Below are positions 14,048 to 20,745 of a stretch of DNA of 20,745 nucleotides, one piece after another. Within the stretch, counting starts at the first letter, position 1, and each line of letters starts with the position of its first letter. The notes beneath the pieces are model-generated. The model was given only the letters and a program-made list of their open reading frames with translations, made no database searches and had not been told where the DNA came from. The stretch is from positions 1-20,745 of the forward strand of contig JBLHKE010000035.1 of assembly GCA_047619485.1 (NCBI GenBank), given 5' to 3'. The position numbers were made by a program, and so were the translations under genes. Source of the stretch: JBLHKE01 sp047619485 (GTDB lineage: Bacteria; Verrucomicrobiota; Verrucomicrobiia; Verrucomicrobiales; DEV007).

Positions 14048-15424
14048 CTACGCCATCAACTCCGAAAGCGCGCCGCTCTGGGCGATGCCGTTCTTTTGCA
14101 AATTTAGGTCGAGGTTGCCGTAGTGTTCGACTGGGGTGCCGAAGGCGTTTAGCCAGGTGGTCCACCAGTTGCCGATGGTCTTGTGGCCTTCTTTGCCATA
14201 CTCGGGATAGCGGATGTAGCGGCCGGCGATGTTCATCTTTCCGCCGCTGCCACCGAGGACGATGTACGGCCATTCGCTCAGGTTGCCGTGGTGTTCGTTA
14301 CCGGCGTCGCTGAGGTAGATGATGCTGGTGTTGTCGAGCATCGTTCCGTCACCTTCGGGGACGGCTTTGAGTTTGCCTGCGAGATCGGCGAGCAGCTTCA
14401 TGTGGTGTAGGCGGATGATGTCGCGCGCCTGTTCGGGCGTCTTGCCGTTGCAGGTCTCTCCATGGCCGATGCCGTGAACGTTCTTGTCGCTGAGGCCGAG
14501 CCCGGCGTAGTTCACACTGATGTTGTCGAGGCGCATGGTGACGACGTTGGTGATGCCCGAGATGAGCGCCGCTGCGGTTAGGTCGAGGTGGGCGGCCTGG
14601 CGCAACTCTGGCGCCTCGGCGGTGAATTTTTTCTCGTCAAATGGGGGCGCGCTAATGCGGATCTGGTCGCCCATGGCGGCGAGTTTCTCGCGTCGCACCT
14701 GGAGTTCCTCGAAGGCGTGCAGGTAGTGCTGCATTTTCTCCCGCTCGGTGCCGGGGAGGGTGCTGTTGATTTTTTTGATGTCGCCAACCATAAAATCTAG
14801 AAGGTTGGCTTTGAGCGAGTGGCGTTTTTTGGAAGTGTCGCTGTTGGTAATGGCGCTGCCGAAGAGTTGTTGGTAGGCGACGTCTGGGCTGGCTTGGAAG
14901 GGGAGTTCGCGACCCTGGCCGACCGCGGTGATGCCGGGGTAGAGGGTGCCTTGGGTCTCATTGCCCATGACTTTGCCTCGCAGCGCCAGGCCGACGTGCT
15001 GGAACGGGGCGGGGAAGAGTCTGGCGATCTCGGCATCGGCGGTGGCGCGCAGGATTGAGCCGGAATTATGTTCGCCGCCTGTCTTGTAGACGCCCATGGC
15101 ACCGTACCAACTCGAGTGTCCGCCCTTGCACATCTTGCCAGACAAACCCTGCACGATGGCGAGTTGGTCTTTGTATGGATCCAGTGGTGCGAGCGTGTCG
15201 GGGAGCTTGTGATCAGCGAGTGATTCGTTGGTGAAAGTGTCGCTACGGATCAGGCTAGGCGGGTCGAGCTTTGCTGGAATAATACCGCTGGATTTGACGA
15301 CAAAGACGAAGCGTTGGGGGAAGTCGCTGCGCTTGGCGGCGGCGAGGTTCTGGAGCATCGGGGAGAGAACCGTCGCGCCGGAGCCGAGGGTGATGCCTTT
15401 GAGGAAGCTGCGTCTATTGTTCAT
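14048..15424 (-). CDS. DUF1552 secreted protein with Tat signal
   Basis: DUF1552 proteins are frequent in Planctomycetota and Verrucomicrobiota and have no established reaction. They are often found beside haem-bearing DUF1592/1588/1585 proteins, as here. The 458-residue protein begins MNNRRSFLKG, a twin-arginine signal (RR at 4-5) with a hydrophobic stretch to about residue 30, so it is exported folded, possibly with a cofactor. The body holds FVFVVKSSGIIP, GLSGKMCKGGHSSWYGAMG, HGIGHGETCNG and YLSDAGNEHHG; the His-rich loops could bind metal. ATG 15424 is chosen because the Tat motif follows directly; the ORF extends 10 codons upstream. It starts 87 bases after the haem-motif gene and is probably in its operon. 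Confidence 0.88.
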   Translation of the reverse strand: MNNRRSFLKGITLGSGATVLSPMLQNLAAAKRSDFPQRFVFVVKSSGIIPAKLDPPSLIRSDTFTNESLADHKLPDTLAPLDPYKDQLAIVQGLSGKMCKGGHSSWYGAMGVYKTGGEHNSGSILRATADAEIARLFPAPFQHVGLALRGKVMGNETQGTLYPGITAVGQGRELPFQASPDVAYQQLFGSAITNSDTSKKRHSLKANLLDFMVGDIKKINSTLPGTEREKMQHYLHAFEELQVRREKLAAMGDQIRISAPPFDEKKFTAEAPELRQAAHLDLTAAALISGITNVVTMRLDNISVNYAGLGLSDKNVHGIGHGETCNGKTPEQARDIIRLHHMKLLADLAGKLKAVPEGDGTMLDNTSIIYLSDAGNEHHGNLSEWPYIVLGGSGGKMNIAGRYIRYPEYGKEGHKTIGNWWTTWLNAFGTPVEHYGNLDLNLQKNGIAQSGALSELMA

Positions 15425-15449
15425 TGGAGTCTCGGTTGGCGGATTTGGA

Positions 15450-15530
15450 ACCACTAACGGACGCGAATCATCACGATTGAAGGATGCTCTGGGTGCAAGT
15501 ATTCGTGTCTATTAGTGCTCATTCGTGGTG
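15450..15530. repeat. Inverted pair with a 10-nt tandem repeat (ATTCGTGTCT type)
   Basis: Three 10-base units lie in tandem at 15501-15510, 15511-15520 and 15521-15530 (ATTCGTGTCT, ATTAGTGCTC, ATTCGTGGTG). An inverted, more diverged version occurs at 15450-15478 (19 of 29 matching). I recall this ATTCGTGTCT/ATTAGTG wording as a common intergenic repeat in related genomes. The right arm runs into the upstream gene: its last residues TTNEH and tandem stops TAA-TAG are read from the repeat. Confidence 0.6.
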
Positions 15531-17845
15531 GGCTCTTTTCTATAGATAAACGAGTCCGAGCTCAGTAGTGAGATGATCAGTGCCCGGAAACTACCTCCGT
15601 TCATGGTATAGGCTTGGTCTGCGGCCATCAGGGGCTGCGAATCGCTCAACATCTCATTTCTCCCCATCCAATAGCGGAATGCGTGGCGGACGAAACTTTG
15701 TCTGGCGCGCTTGGATGTGGCGATGCGCTGCAGCATGTCGATCGGGTCGTCGATCTCCCCGTCGAGTTGCTTGTCGCCGGTGCCGACTAGTTCGCCGCTC
15801 GGGTCGACGGTCTTCTTTTCGCCTTTTGCTTGGAGCAATTCAAAGCCGTCGCGGTGGCGGCCGAAGTCGTCGAAGGTTTCGAAGGGCATACCCAGCGGGT
15901 TCATCTTTTCGTGGCAGCGCCAGCAGTAACTGTCGTTGCGCACGACCGAGAACCGTTCGCGTAGCGACTGGTGTGGGTCTTCGGGGATGCGGGCGTCGAC
16001 AGTGATGGGGAGTTCGGGGACGGTGTCGGCGAGGAGACGTTCGCGGATCCATTTTCCGCGGCGCACGGGATCATTGTCCAGGTTGAGCGAGTGGGCGAGA
16101 AGCCAGGCAGGGTGCATCAGAATGCCCGCGCGTTTGCCTTTGGCTAGGACGAAGGGTTGCTGGACGGGGTAATCGAAAGTCTTCTCGTCTAGGTTGTAGA
16201 GCTGGATGTAGTCGCGTTTGTTCTGAAGCGGCATCGGGTTGACGTTGTTCTCGTCGCAGCGGGTGAGGTATTTCATCCAACCTTTGACGACATTGCCGTT
16301 GGGGTGGGAGAAAAATTTGCGGCTGATCGTACGCGCCTTATCGCCGTGTTCTTTGGGCGTGGCGTAGGGGAACTTTTCCCAGCCTTTGTCTCGCATGTAG
16401 TTAAAGAACTCGGCGAGTTCCATGTTGGACTGGCTCTCGGACTGGTTGTCGCCTGAGTGAGCGACAAAGTATTTTTCTGTGGTGAGGAGTTGGGCGAAAA
16501 CGTCGGTGTCATTACTGACGATGTGCTTCACGAGCGTGTCGGCGTCTTCGACCAGCTTGTCCGGCACGCTGCGGTAATCGCCCTTAAAGCGTTCGGTATC
16601 CTTGAAGACTTTAGGAGCGTTGGTGTAACCGAAAAACTCGTGGAAGAAGCGCAGGATGCGTGGTTTTTCGATCGATTCATTGTCCCACAGGCGGGTGACT
16701 TCGCGGGCGACGTCTGTGCGGTTGGCTAGCTTGCCAGTCTTTGCTGCTTCTAAGAGGTTGGCGTCGGGCGGATCATCTGTGAGTGCGTAGGCGATCGAGT
16801 AGGCGAGCTCGGCTGGCCCCAGCATGCGCCGCCCGTGTGCGTCTTTTTCTCCACTGCCGAGCTCTGCGCGGTAGATGGCTCCGGGGCTGATGGCGATGGC
16901 GATCAATCCGATGCGCAGCGCTTCGGCGTTGCCACCCTCGGGCAGGCAATCGCGTATTAGCTGGCGATATTTCTCTGTGTCGGAGTCGCCAGGTGTGCGC
17001 TCGACGACCAGATCGAACATCTTGCCGATCGCGGCATCGAGCTGTGAGTCCGACGGTGGTTTATCGCTGACGACGATGCGGTGGAATTCCTCTGGGCTTT
17101 TCGGATGGCGCGGGCGGATGGGTTTGCCCTTCTTGTCTTTGGGCAACTGATCGTCGGGGATCGGCGGTAGGAGTTCGGCCATCGCAGCGGTGAGGTGTTT
17201 GTCGACGATGGCTTCTGCGTTGCGCATCATGGTGCCGAGCGTGGCCGAGTCGGCGAATGCGATTTCTGCAAAATCCCGCAGTCCCGCACGTTCCTCCATC
17301 GTGAACGGTTGTTTTACTTTTGCCAGGTGATTGTTCGGCCGGTTGTGGCGTCCTTTGCCAAGACCGATGCCGCGAATGACCATCGAGTCGAAGATGTGTG
17401 GACTGCGTTTCCACAGCCGGCTCGGTGACCAGGCTAGCTCATTGATCGACCCGTCGAAGAGGCGCTGGTGGTCGACGTAGTTGCCGTATTCGGGCGACTT
17501 GAGTTTCTCGTGAACGGAGGGGTGCTGGCCGACGGCGACTAGTTGTGATCCGATCCACTTGCTCACCTGCTCGCGCAGTTCCACCGTCGGTTGCGGTTTT
17601 TTCTCAGGTGGCATCTGGCCGAGTGCCAACTGTTCGAGCACGCGATTCCAAGTCGCGGCGGTCGTGGCATCGGTGAAATCCGGTCCGAGGGCTTCGAGCG
17701 ATAAATCGCCTTTGGCCGCCTCACTGTCGTGGCAATCGAGGCAGTGCTGCTTGAAGAATACCTGAACCTCGGGTGCCGCAGCGGCGATGTTTGCTGCTGG
17801 GCAGAGAGGGAGGATAACGATTCTGAGAATGCTGGAGAGTTTCAC
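15512..17845 (-). CDS. Secreted DUF1588/DUF1585 (planctomycete-type cytochrome) protein with two CxxCH motifs
   Basis: This family, expanded in Planctomycetota and Verrucomicrobiota, has no established reaction; a periplasmic redox role is inferred from c-type haem motifs. The 777-residue protein has a signal peptide (to about 24), a first haem motif C35-LD-C38-H39, a long helical middle (DUF1587/1592-like), a DUF1588 region (RAGILMHPAWLL to FGRHRDG) holding the second haem motif CWRCH at 641-645, and a C-terminal DUF1585 region (RHAFRYWMGRN to SSDSFIYR). Cytochrome c maturation would be needed. The start is GTG 17845, only 2 bases from a MITE-like element, so its leader and promoter lie in or beyond that element. 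The DUF1552 gene follows. Confidence 0.9.
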   Translation of the reverse strand: MKLSSILRIVILPLCPAANIAAAAPEVQVFFKQHCLDCHDSEAAKGDLSLEALGPDFTDATTAATWNRVLEQLALGQMPPEKKPQPTVELREQVSKWIGSQLVAVGQHPSVHEKLKSPEYGNYVDHQRLFDGSINELAWSPSRLWKRSPHIFDSMVIRGIGLGKGRHNRPNNHLAKVKQPFTMEERAGLRDFAEIAFADSATLGTMMRNAEAIVDKHLTAAMAELLPPIPDDQLPKDKKGKPIRPRHPKSPEEFHRIVVSDKPPSDSQLDAAIGKMFDLVVERTPGDSDTEKYRQLIRDCLPEGGNAEALRIGLIAIAISPGAIYRAELGSGEKDAHGRRMLGPAELAYSIAYALTDDPPDANLLEAAKTGKLANRTDVAREVTRLWDNESIEKPRILRFFHEFFGYTNAPKVFKDTERFKGDYRSVPDKLVEDADTLVKHIVSNDTDVFAQLLTTEKYFVAHSGDNQSESQSNMELAEFFNYMRDKGWEKFPYATPKEHGDKARTISRKFFSHPNGNVVKGWMKYLTRCDENNVNPMPLQNKRDYIQLYNLDEKTFDYPVQQPFVLAKGKRAGILMHPAWLLAHSLNLDNDPVRRGKWIRERLLADTVPELPITVDARIPEDPHQSLRERFSVVRNDSYCWRCHEKMNPLGMPFETFDDFGRHRDGFELLQAKGEKKTVDPSGELVGTGDKQLDGEIDDPIDMLQRIATSKRARQSFVRHAFRYWMGRNEMLSDSQPLMAADQAYTMNGGSFRALIISLLSSDSFIYRKEPTTNEH

Positions 17846-17847
17846 TT

Positions 17848-18006
17848 AGGGGTTGTCAGGAAATAAGTCATACAAAAATGCGCAGGAATTTTAGCCAGCA
17901 CCAAGGCAGATTTCAGCGATTATAGCGGGCTATTTGAGTTGGAAGCTAACGCGGGTGATGGCCAAAATAACCAGCAGATTGTAGGAGTTATTTACTGACA
18001 AGCCCT
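17848..18006. mobile_element. 159-bp MITE-like element with 26-bp inverted ends
   Basis: The ends 17848-17873 and 17981-18006 match as inverted repeats at 22 of 26 positions, with the core TTGTCAG. If the element is taken as 17849-18005, it is flanked by a possible TTA duplication (17846-17848 and 18006-18008). Inner arms also pair in part (about 17882-17902 with 17958-17979), so the whole unit folds as one long imperfect hairpin. No reading frame of useful length is inside. This fits a non-autonomous element moved by a transposase elsewhere. TNA duplications occur in some IS5-family groups, but I could not assign a parent. Confidence 0.65.
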
Positions 18007-18339
18007 TAGTAGGTGCGCAAAGCCTAACGCGTCTGGTGACCGCTACAAGGAATCTGGTAGTCAAGAGGAGCCCGGTTGATTGAGGAATATGAGTGGAATG
18101 CATTCATGGGTTGGGTGTTGGTGGGGTCAGAATCGAGTCGGCTATGGAGATTCTGATTGAATAGCCGGTGGCAGATCACCGTCCTACACGTATGAAACTG
18201 CACCTCATTTGCGCGTTGCCGCTGTTCGCCTGTCTGTTGATCGGTCTACAGGATCGCGTCCGGGTGGCGGAGGCACCTGCCAAATTGGAACAGGGTTTTA
18301 CTTGCGTTGTTTCGGCGCTTGCGGATTTAATCGGATCCG
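18007..18339. other. 330-base leader region upstream of the aldolase operon
   Basis: No confident gene is seen here. It contains a perfect 10-bp palindrome GAATGCATTC (18096-18105), the candidate pseudoknot at 18127-18167, and a short frame with a signal-peptide-like start (18192). No convincing -35/-10 pair could be chosen. The aldolase operon promoter is most likely within this stretch. Confidence 0.5.
18127..18167 (+). promoter_or_regulatory. Candidate H-type RNA pseudoknot upstream of the aldolase operon
   Basis: Stem 1 pairs TCAGAATC (18127-18134) with 18149-18156. Stem 2 pairs CGGCTAT (18139-18145), inside the stem 1 loop, with 18161-18167. Both are perfect (8 and 7 bp). Connecting loops are 4, 3 and 4 bases, which gives H-type geometry, although the last loop is tight for an 8-bp stem. 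It ends 172 bases before the aldolase start. It could be a leader RNA control element or, at DNA level, two interleaved operator palindromes. It matches no riboswitch I recognise. Confidence 0.4.
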
Positions 18340-18371
18340 ATGATCGACTACCGCCTGAAACGCCTCTTTAA
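18192..18371 (+). CDS. Doubtful small secreted peptide or gene remnant
   Basis: ATG 18192 opens a 59-residue frame starting MKLHLICALPLFACLLIGL, which looks like a signal peptide. The remainder has no known motif. It overlaps the aldolase gene by 32 bases in another frame and has no Shine-Dalgarno site. It may be the 5' end of a lost secreted-protein gene, a leader peptide, or chance. Confidence 0.25.
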   Translation: MKLHLICALPLFACLLIGLQDRVRVAEAPAKLEQGFTCVVSALADLIGSDDRLPPETPL

Positions 18372-19173
18372 CGCCAAGTCTGGCCGCTGCTTTGATGTGG
18401 CGATCGACCATGGCTTCTTCAATCAACCTGGATTCCTCAGCGGGATCGAGGACATGCGCGTGGCGGTGAAGACGGTGGTCGATGCTGGCCCGGATGCGAT
18501 CCAGTTGACGGTCGGACAGGCGCGGCATCTACAATCAATCCCCGGTCGGCAGAAACCTTCGCTGGTGCTGCGCACCGACGTGGCGAACATCTATGGCAAG
18601 GAGCTGCCATCGACGACCATCAGCGCGATGATCGATGAGACGATGTTGCAGGCGGTGCGGCTCGATGCCGCTTGTGTGTGCGTGAACCTTTTCCAAGTTC
18701 CGGGGGCGCCGGAGGTGCACACGCAGTGCTTGGAGAACATCCTCCGCCTCAAGCCTGAGGCGGACCACTACGGCATGCCGATGATGGTCGAGCCGTTGGT
18801 GTTTCAACCGAATGCGGAGGCCGGTGGTTACATGGTGGATGGGGATGAGGTGAAGATTTCGCACCTGGTGCGGCAGGCGGTCGAGCTAGGGGCGGATATC
18901 ATCAAGGCTGATCCGACCGATGACCCTAGCGTTTACCACAAGGTAGTCGAGACCGCGGGAGGCGTGCCGGTGTTGGTGCGCGGTGGCGGCAAGGTGAGCG
19001 ACGAGATTATTCTACAACGCACCGAGGCACTGATCGGACAAGGCGTTTCGGGGATTGTCTATGGGCGCAACGTGATCCAGCACGACAGTCCGGCAGGTAT
19101 CACGCGGGCGCTGATGGCGGTGGTTCACGATGGTGTTAGTGCCGCGGATGCTTTGGGGATGGTAAGCGCATGA
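18340..19173 (+). CDS. Class I aldolase of the DhnA/DeoC/LacD type
   Basis: These TIM-barrel enzymes cleave phosphorylated sugars through a lysine Schiff base. The 277-residue protein shows FDVAIDHGFF (18-27), EPLV (151-154), the likely Schiff-base lysine K189 in ADIIKADPTDD, the phosphate-binding loop RGGGK (214-218) and YGRNVIQH (241-248), the order seen in DhnA-type fructose-bisphosphate aldolases. It looks like an uncharacterised subgroup I recall from marine Planctomycetota and Verrucomicrobiota. The true substrate is unknown; the neighbouring dehydrogenase and kinase argue for a dedicated catabolic substrate over central fructose bisphosphate. ATG 18340 has only a weak CGGA upstream. 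It overlaps the next gene by ATGA. Confidence 0.87.
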   Translation: MIDYRLKRLFNAKSGRCFDVAIDHGFFNQPGFLSGIEDMRVAVKTVVDAGPDAIQLTVGQARHLQSIPGRQKPSLVLRTDVANIYGKELPSTTISAMIDETMLQAVRLDAACVCVNLFQVPGAPEVHTQCLENILRLKPEADHYGMPMMVEPLVFQPNAEAGGYMVDGDEVKISHLVRQAVELGADIIKADPTDDPSVYHKVVETAGGVPVLVRGGGKVSDEIILQRTEALIGQGVSGIVYGRNVIQHDSPAGITRALMAVVHDGVSAADALGMVSA

Positions 19174-20279
19174 GCGATGTCGTCAGGGTTGGAGTCATCG
19201 GTGGCGGACTGATGGGGCGCGAGGTGGCGAGTGCATTCGGGCGCTGGTTCGCGATCACCGATAGCGAGGTGACTCCGCAACTGGTGGCGGTGGCTGATTT
19301 AAATCAGGATGCGTTGGACTGGTTCAAGGCGGTGCCGGGAGTGCGCCTGCTTACCCAAGACTATGCCGAACTGCTCGCGGATGATTCGATCGATGTTGTC
19401 TACGTCGCGGTGCCGCACCACTTGCACGAGAAGGTCTACATCGATGTGTTAGCGGCTGGCAAAGACCTGCTCGCGGAGAAACCGTTCGGCATCGATTTGG
19501 CTGCGGCGCAGCGGATTGCGCAAGCGGTGCAGGAGTCCGGGCGCTTTGTGCGTTGCAGCTCGGAGTTTCCGTTTTTCCCTGGGGCGCAGCGTGTTTTTAA
19601 ATCGGCATCGTCCTGTAAACTTGGCCGTATCCTCGAGGTTCGGTCGTGTTTCCACCACAGCTCCGACCTCGACCCGACCAAGCCGACGAACTGGAAGCGC
19701 GACTCGACCACCTGCGGCGCCATCGGCGTGATGGGCGACCTCGGAATGCACGTTTGCCACGTCCCGTTTCGCCTCGGATGGGAGCCGAAGTCGGTCTATG
19801 CGCAGTTGCAGAAGGGGTATCCGGAACGTCCGGGCGGCAAGTGCGACACCTGGGACAACGCCTTGCTACACACGTGGATGGAGGTCGGCGGTGAGGACGT
19901 TCCGATGCGCTTCGAGATGAAGCGGATGGCGCCTGGGGAGACGGATTCTTGGTCGATCGAAGTGCTCGGCACCGATGGCGGAGCGAGGTTCAACACCAAG
20001 CAGCCGCGCACCTTGTGGCAGTTTTCCCGTGCGGAGGAGCAGGAGTGGCGGCAGACCGATCTCGGTTTCGGAACGCCTTTCAAGACGATTACTGGCGGGA
20101 TTTTCGAGCCCGGGTTCCCGGATGTATTGATGCAGATGTGGGCGGCGTATTTTGCGGAACGCTCGGGCGTGCTGGGCGATCGCTTTGGCTGTGTCACTCC
20201 GGATGAGGCGCTCCTGAGCCACCGGCTATTTGCGGCGGCGCTGGAATCCCAAGCGGACGCGAGTGTGGTGTCGGTATGA
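19170..20279 (+). CDS. Gfo/Idh/MocA-family NAD(P)-dependent oxidoreductase
   Basis: These enzymes oxidise, reduce or epimerise sugars, polyols and amino sugars with NAD(P). The 369-residue protein has the Rossmann motif GGGLMG (11-16), the family motif AEKP (102-105) in which the lysine takes part in catalysis, and the second-domain motif D190-LGM-H194 expected for the proton-transfer site. Insertions around residues 165-180 (DLDPTKPTNWKRD) suggest a specific substrate. No signal peptide is present, so it is cytoplasmic. It overlaps the aldolase stop and the kinase start by ATGA, implying translational coupling. The substrate cannot be told; inositol-type or deoxy/keto-sugar steps are possible. 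Confidence 0.92.
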   Translation: MSDVVRVGVIGGGLMGREVASAFGRWFAITDSEVTPQLVAVADLNQDALDWFKAVPGVRLLTQDYAELLADDSIDVVYVAVPHHLHEKVYIDVLAAGKDLLAEKPFGIDLAAAQRIAQAVQESGRFVRCSSEFPFFPGAQRVFKSASSCKLGRILEVRSCFHHSSDLDPTKPTNWKRDSTTCGAIGVMGDLGMHVCHVPFRLGWEPKSVYAQLQKGYPERPGGKCDTWDNALLHTWMEVGGEDVPMRFEMKRMAPGETDSWSIEVLGTDGGARFNTKQPRTLWQFSRAEEQEWRQTDLGFGTPFKTITGGIFEPGFPDVLMQMWAAYFAERSGVLGDRFGCVTPDEALLSHRLFAAALESQADASVVSV

Positions 20280-20745
20280 AGCGTTCGGGCATCTTGGCGG
20301 CGGGCAACTGGATCGTCGATCACGTCAAGATGATCGATCAGTATCCACAACAGGACGCGCTGGTCTCGATCACCTCCAAGTCAGATAGCAATGGAGGCGG
20401 CCCTTACAATGTCTTGAAAGATCTCTCGCGGCTGGGGGTGACCTTCCCACTATACGGTGCAGGTCTGGTGGGCGACGATCCCGATGGCGCGTGGATTTTG
20501 GCCGACTGCGCCTCCCATGGGATCAACCGCTCGCAGATCGCGAGCTGCGATGCACCGACTTCCTACACCGATGTGATGACGGTGTCGGGTGACGGTCGGC
20601 GAACCTTTTTCCACCAGCGGGGAGCCAACGCCCTGTTCGATGGTCGCGATGTTCTCTTCGTCGATAGCCCGAAGATTTTCTACCTCGGCTACTTGCTATT
20701 GCTCGATGCGCTCGATCAGGTCGGGACTGATGGCTCCACTCCAGC
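20276..20745 (+). CDS. PfkB-family carbohydrate kinase (N-terminal part, cut by window end)
   Basis: PfkB/ribokinase enzymes phosphorylate sugars with ATP. The first 156 residues are visible: LAAGNWIVDHV at the N-terminus, the substrate-binding Gly motif SNGGGPYNVLKDLSRLG (38-54), GAGLVGDDPDG (61-71), and TFFHQRGAN (110-118) in the lid and substrate region. The C-terminal half with the catalytic GxGD motif lies beyond 20745. ATG 20276 overlaps the oxidoreductase stop as ATGA, so the three genes form one translationally coupled operon. The phosphorylated product is the likely substrate of the aldolase at 18340. Confidence 0.9.
   Translation, partial: MKRSGILAAGNWIVDHVKMIDQYPQQDALVSITSKSDSNGGGPYNVLKDLSRLGVTFPLYGAGLVGDDPDGAWILADCASHGINRSQIASCDAPTSYTDVMTVSGDGRRTFFHQRGANALFDGRDVLFVDSPKIFYLGYLLLLDALDQVGTDGSTP

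Noticed and set aside
18096..18105. Perfect palindrome GAATGCATTC as an operator
   Set aside because: Ten bases without extension of the symmetry or a second copy is too little to support a site; it is noted only in the leader description.
18340..20745. Sulfoquinovose degradation (YihT/YihV-type) operon
   Set aside because: An aldolase plus PfkB kinase fits the scheme, but the aldolase sequence does not resemble YihT, and neither a sulfoquinovosidase nor a YihU-type reductase is seen in the window.

Overview
The window looks like a chromosomal segment of a marine or planctomycete-like member of the Verrucomicrobiota (Planctomycetota is the main alternative). The evidence is the mix of secreted protein families: a DUF1552 protein with a Tat signal, a large DUF1588/DUF1585-type protein with CxxCH haem motifs, a secreted formylglycine sulfatase, and a Pro-rich single-pass membrane protein of a type I associate with Verrucomicrobia. 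Weak Shine-Dalgarno sites and frequent GTG starts fit the same picture. No rRNA, tRNA, CRISPR array, phage module or recognisable defence system is visible.

Layout. Positions 1-119 hold a nested palindrome and no gene. An IS256-family transposase (120-1328, minus) follows. Its right end lies inside the remnant of a DoxX-like membrane protein gene (1430-1549), which also carries an in-frame TGA. Next are uvrB (1634-3778, minus), an unrecognised single-pass membrane protein (3891-4418, plus), transketolase (4510-6495, minus) and a 910-residue Pro-rich membrane protein (6687-9419, plus). Then come a 70-residue small protein and a cysteine desulfurase (9473-10833, both minus), with two 3-nt-loop hairpins between them. 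A LysR regulator (11101-12015, minus) is divergent from a one-cluster ferredoxin (12081-12344, plus), and an 11-bp perfect inverted repeat spans the lysR start codon. A run of secreted proteins on the minus strand follows: sulfatase (12350-13894), DUF1552 (14048-15424) and the haem-motif protein (15512-17845). A 159-bp MITE-like element abuts the GTG start of the last. After a 330-base leader region holding a candidate H-type pseudoknot, a tight plus-strand operon begins at 18340: class I aldolase, Gfo/Idh/MocA oxidoreductase and PfkB kinase (cut by the window end), joined by two ATGA overlaps.

How the genes work together. The three-gene operon reads as a catabolic pathway: oxidise or isomerise a sugar or polyol, phosphorylate it, and cleave the phosphorylated product. 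The substrate is unknown, and this is the best candidate for an undescribed pathway. The sulfatase, DUF1552 and haem-motif genes are co-oriented secreted functions, probably for polysaccharide or envelope work. Cysteine desulfurase and ferredoxin both belong to Fe-S biology. uvrB and transketolase are housekeeping genes. Repeats of at least four kinds sit in the gaps: the IS, the MITE, a 31-nt repeat found twice at 3' ends, and a 10-nt tandem repeat.
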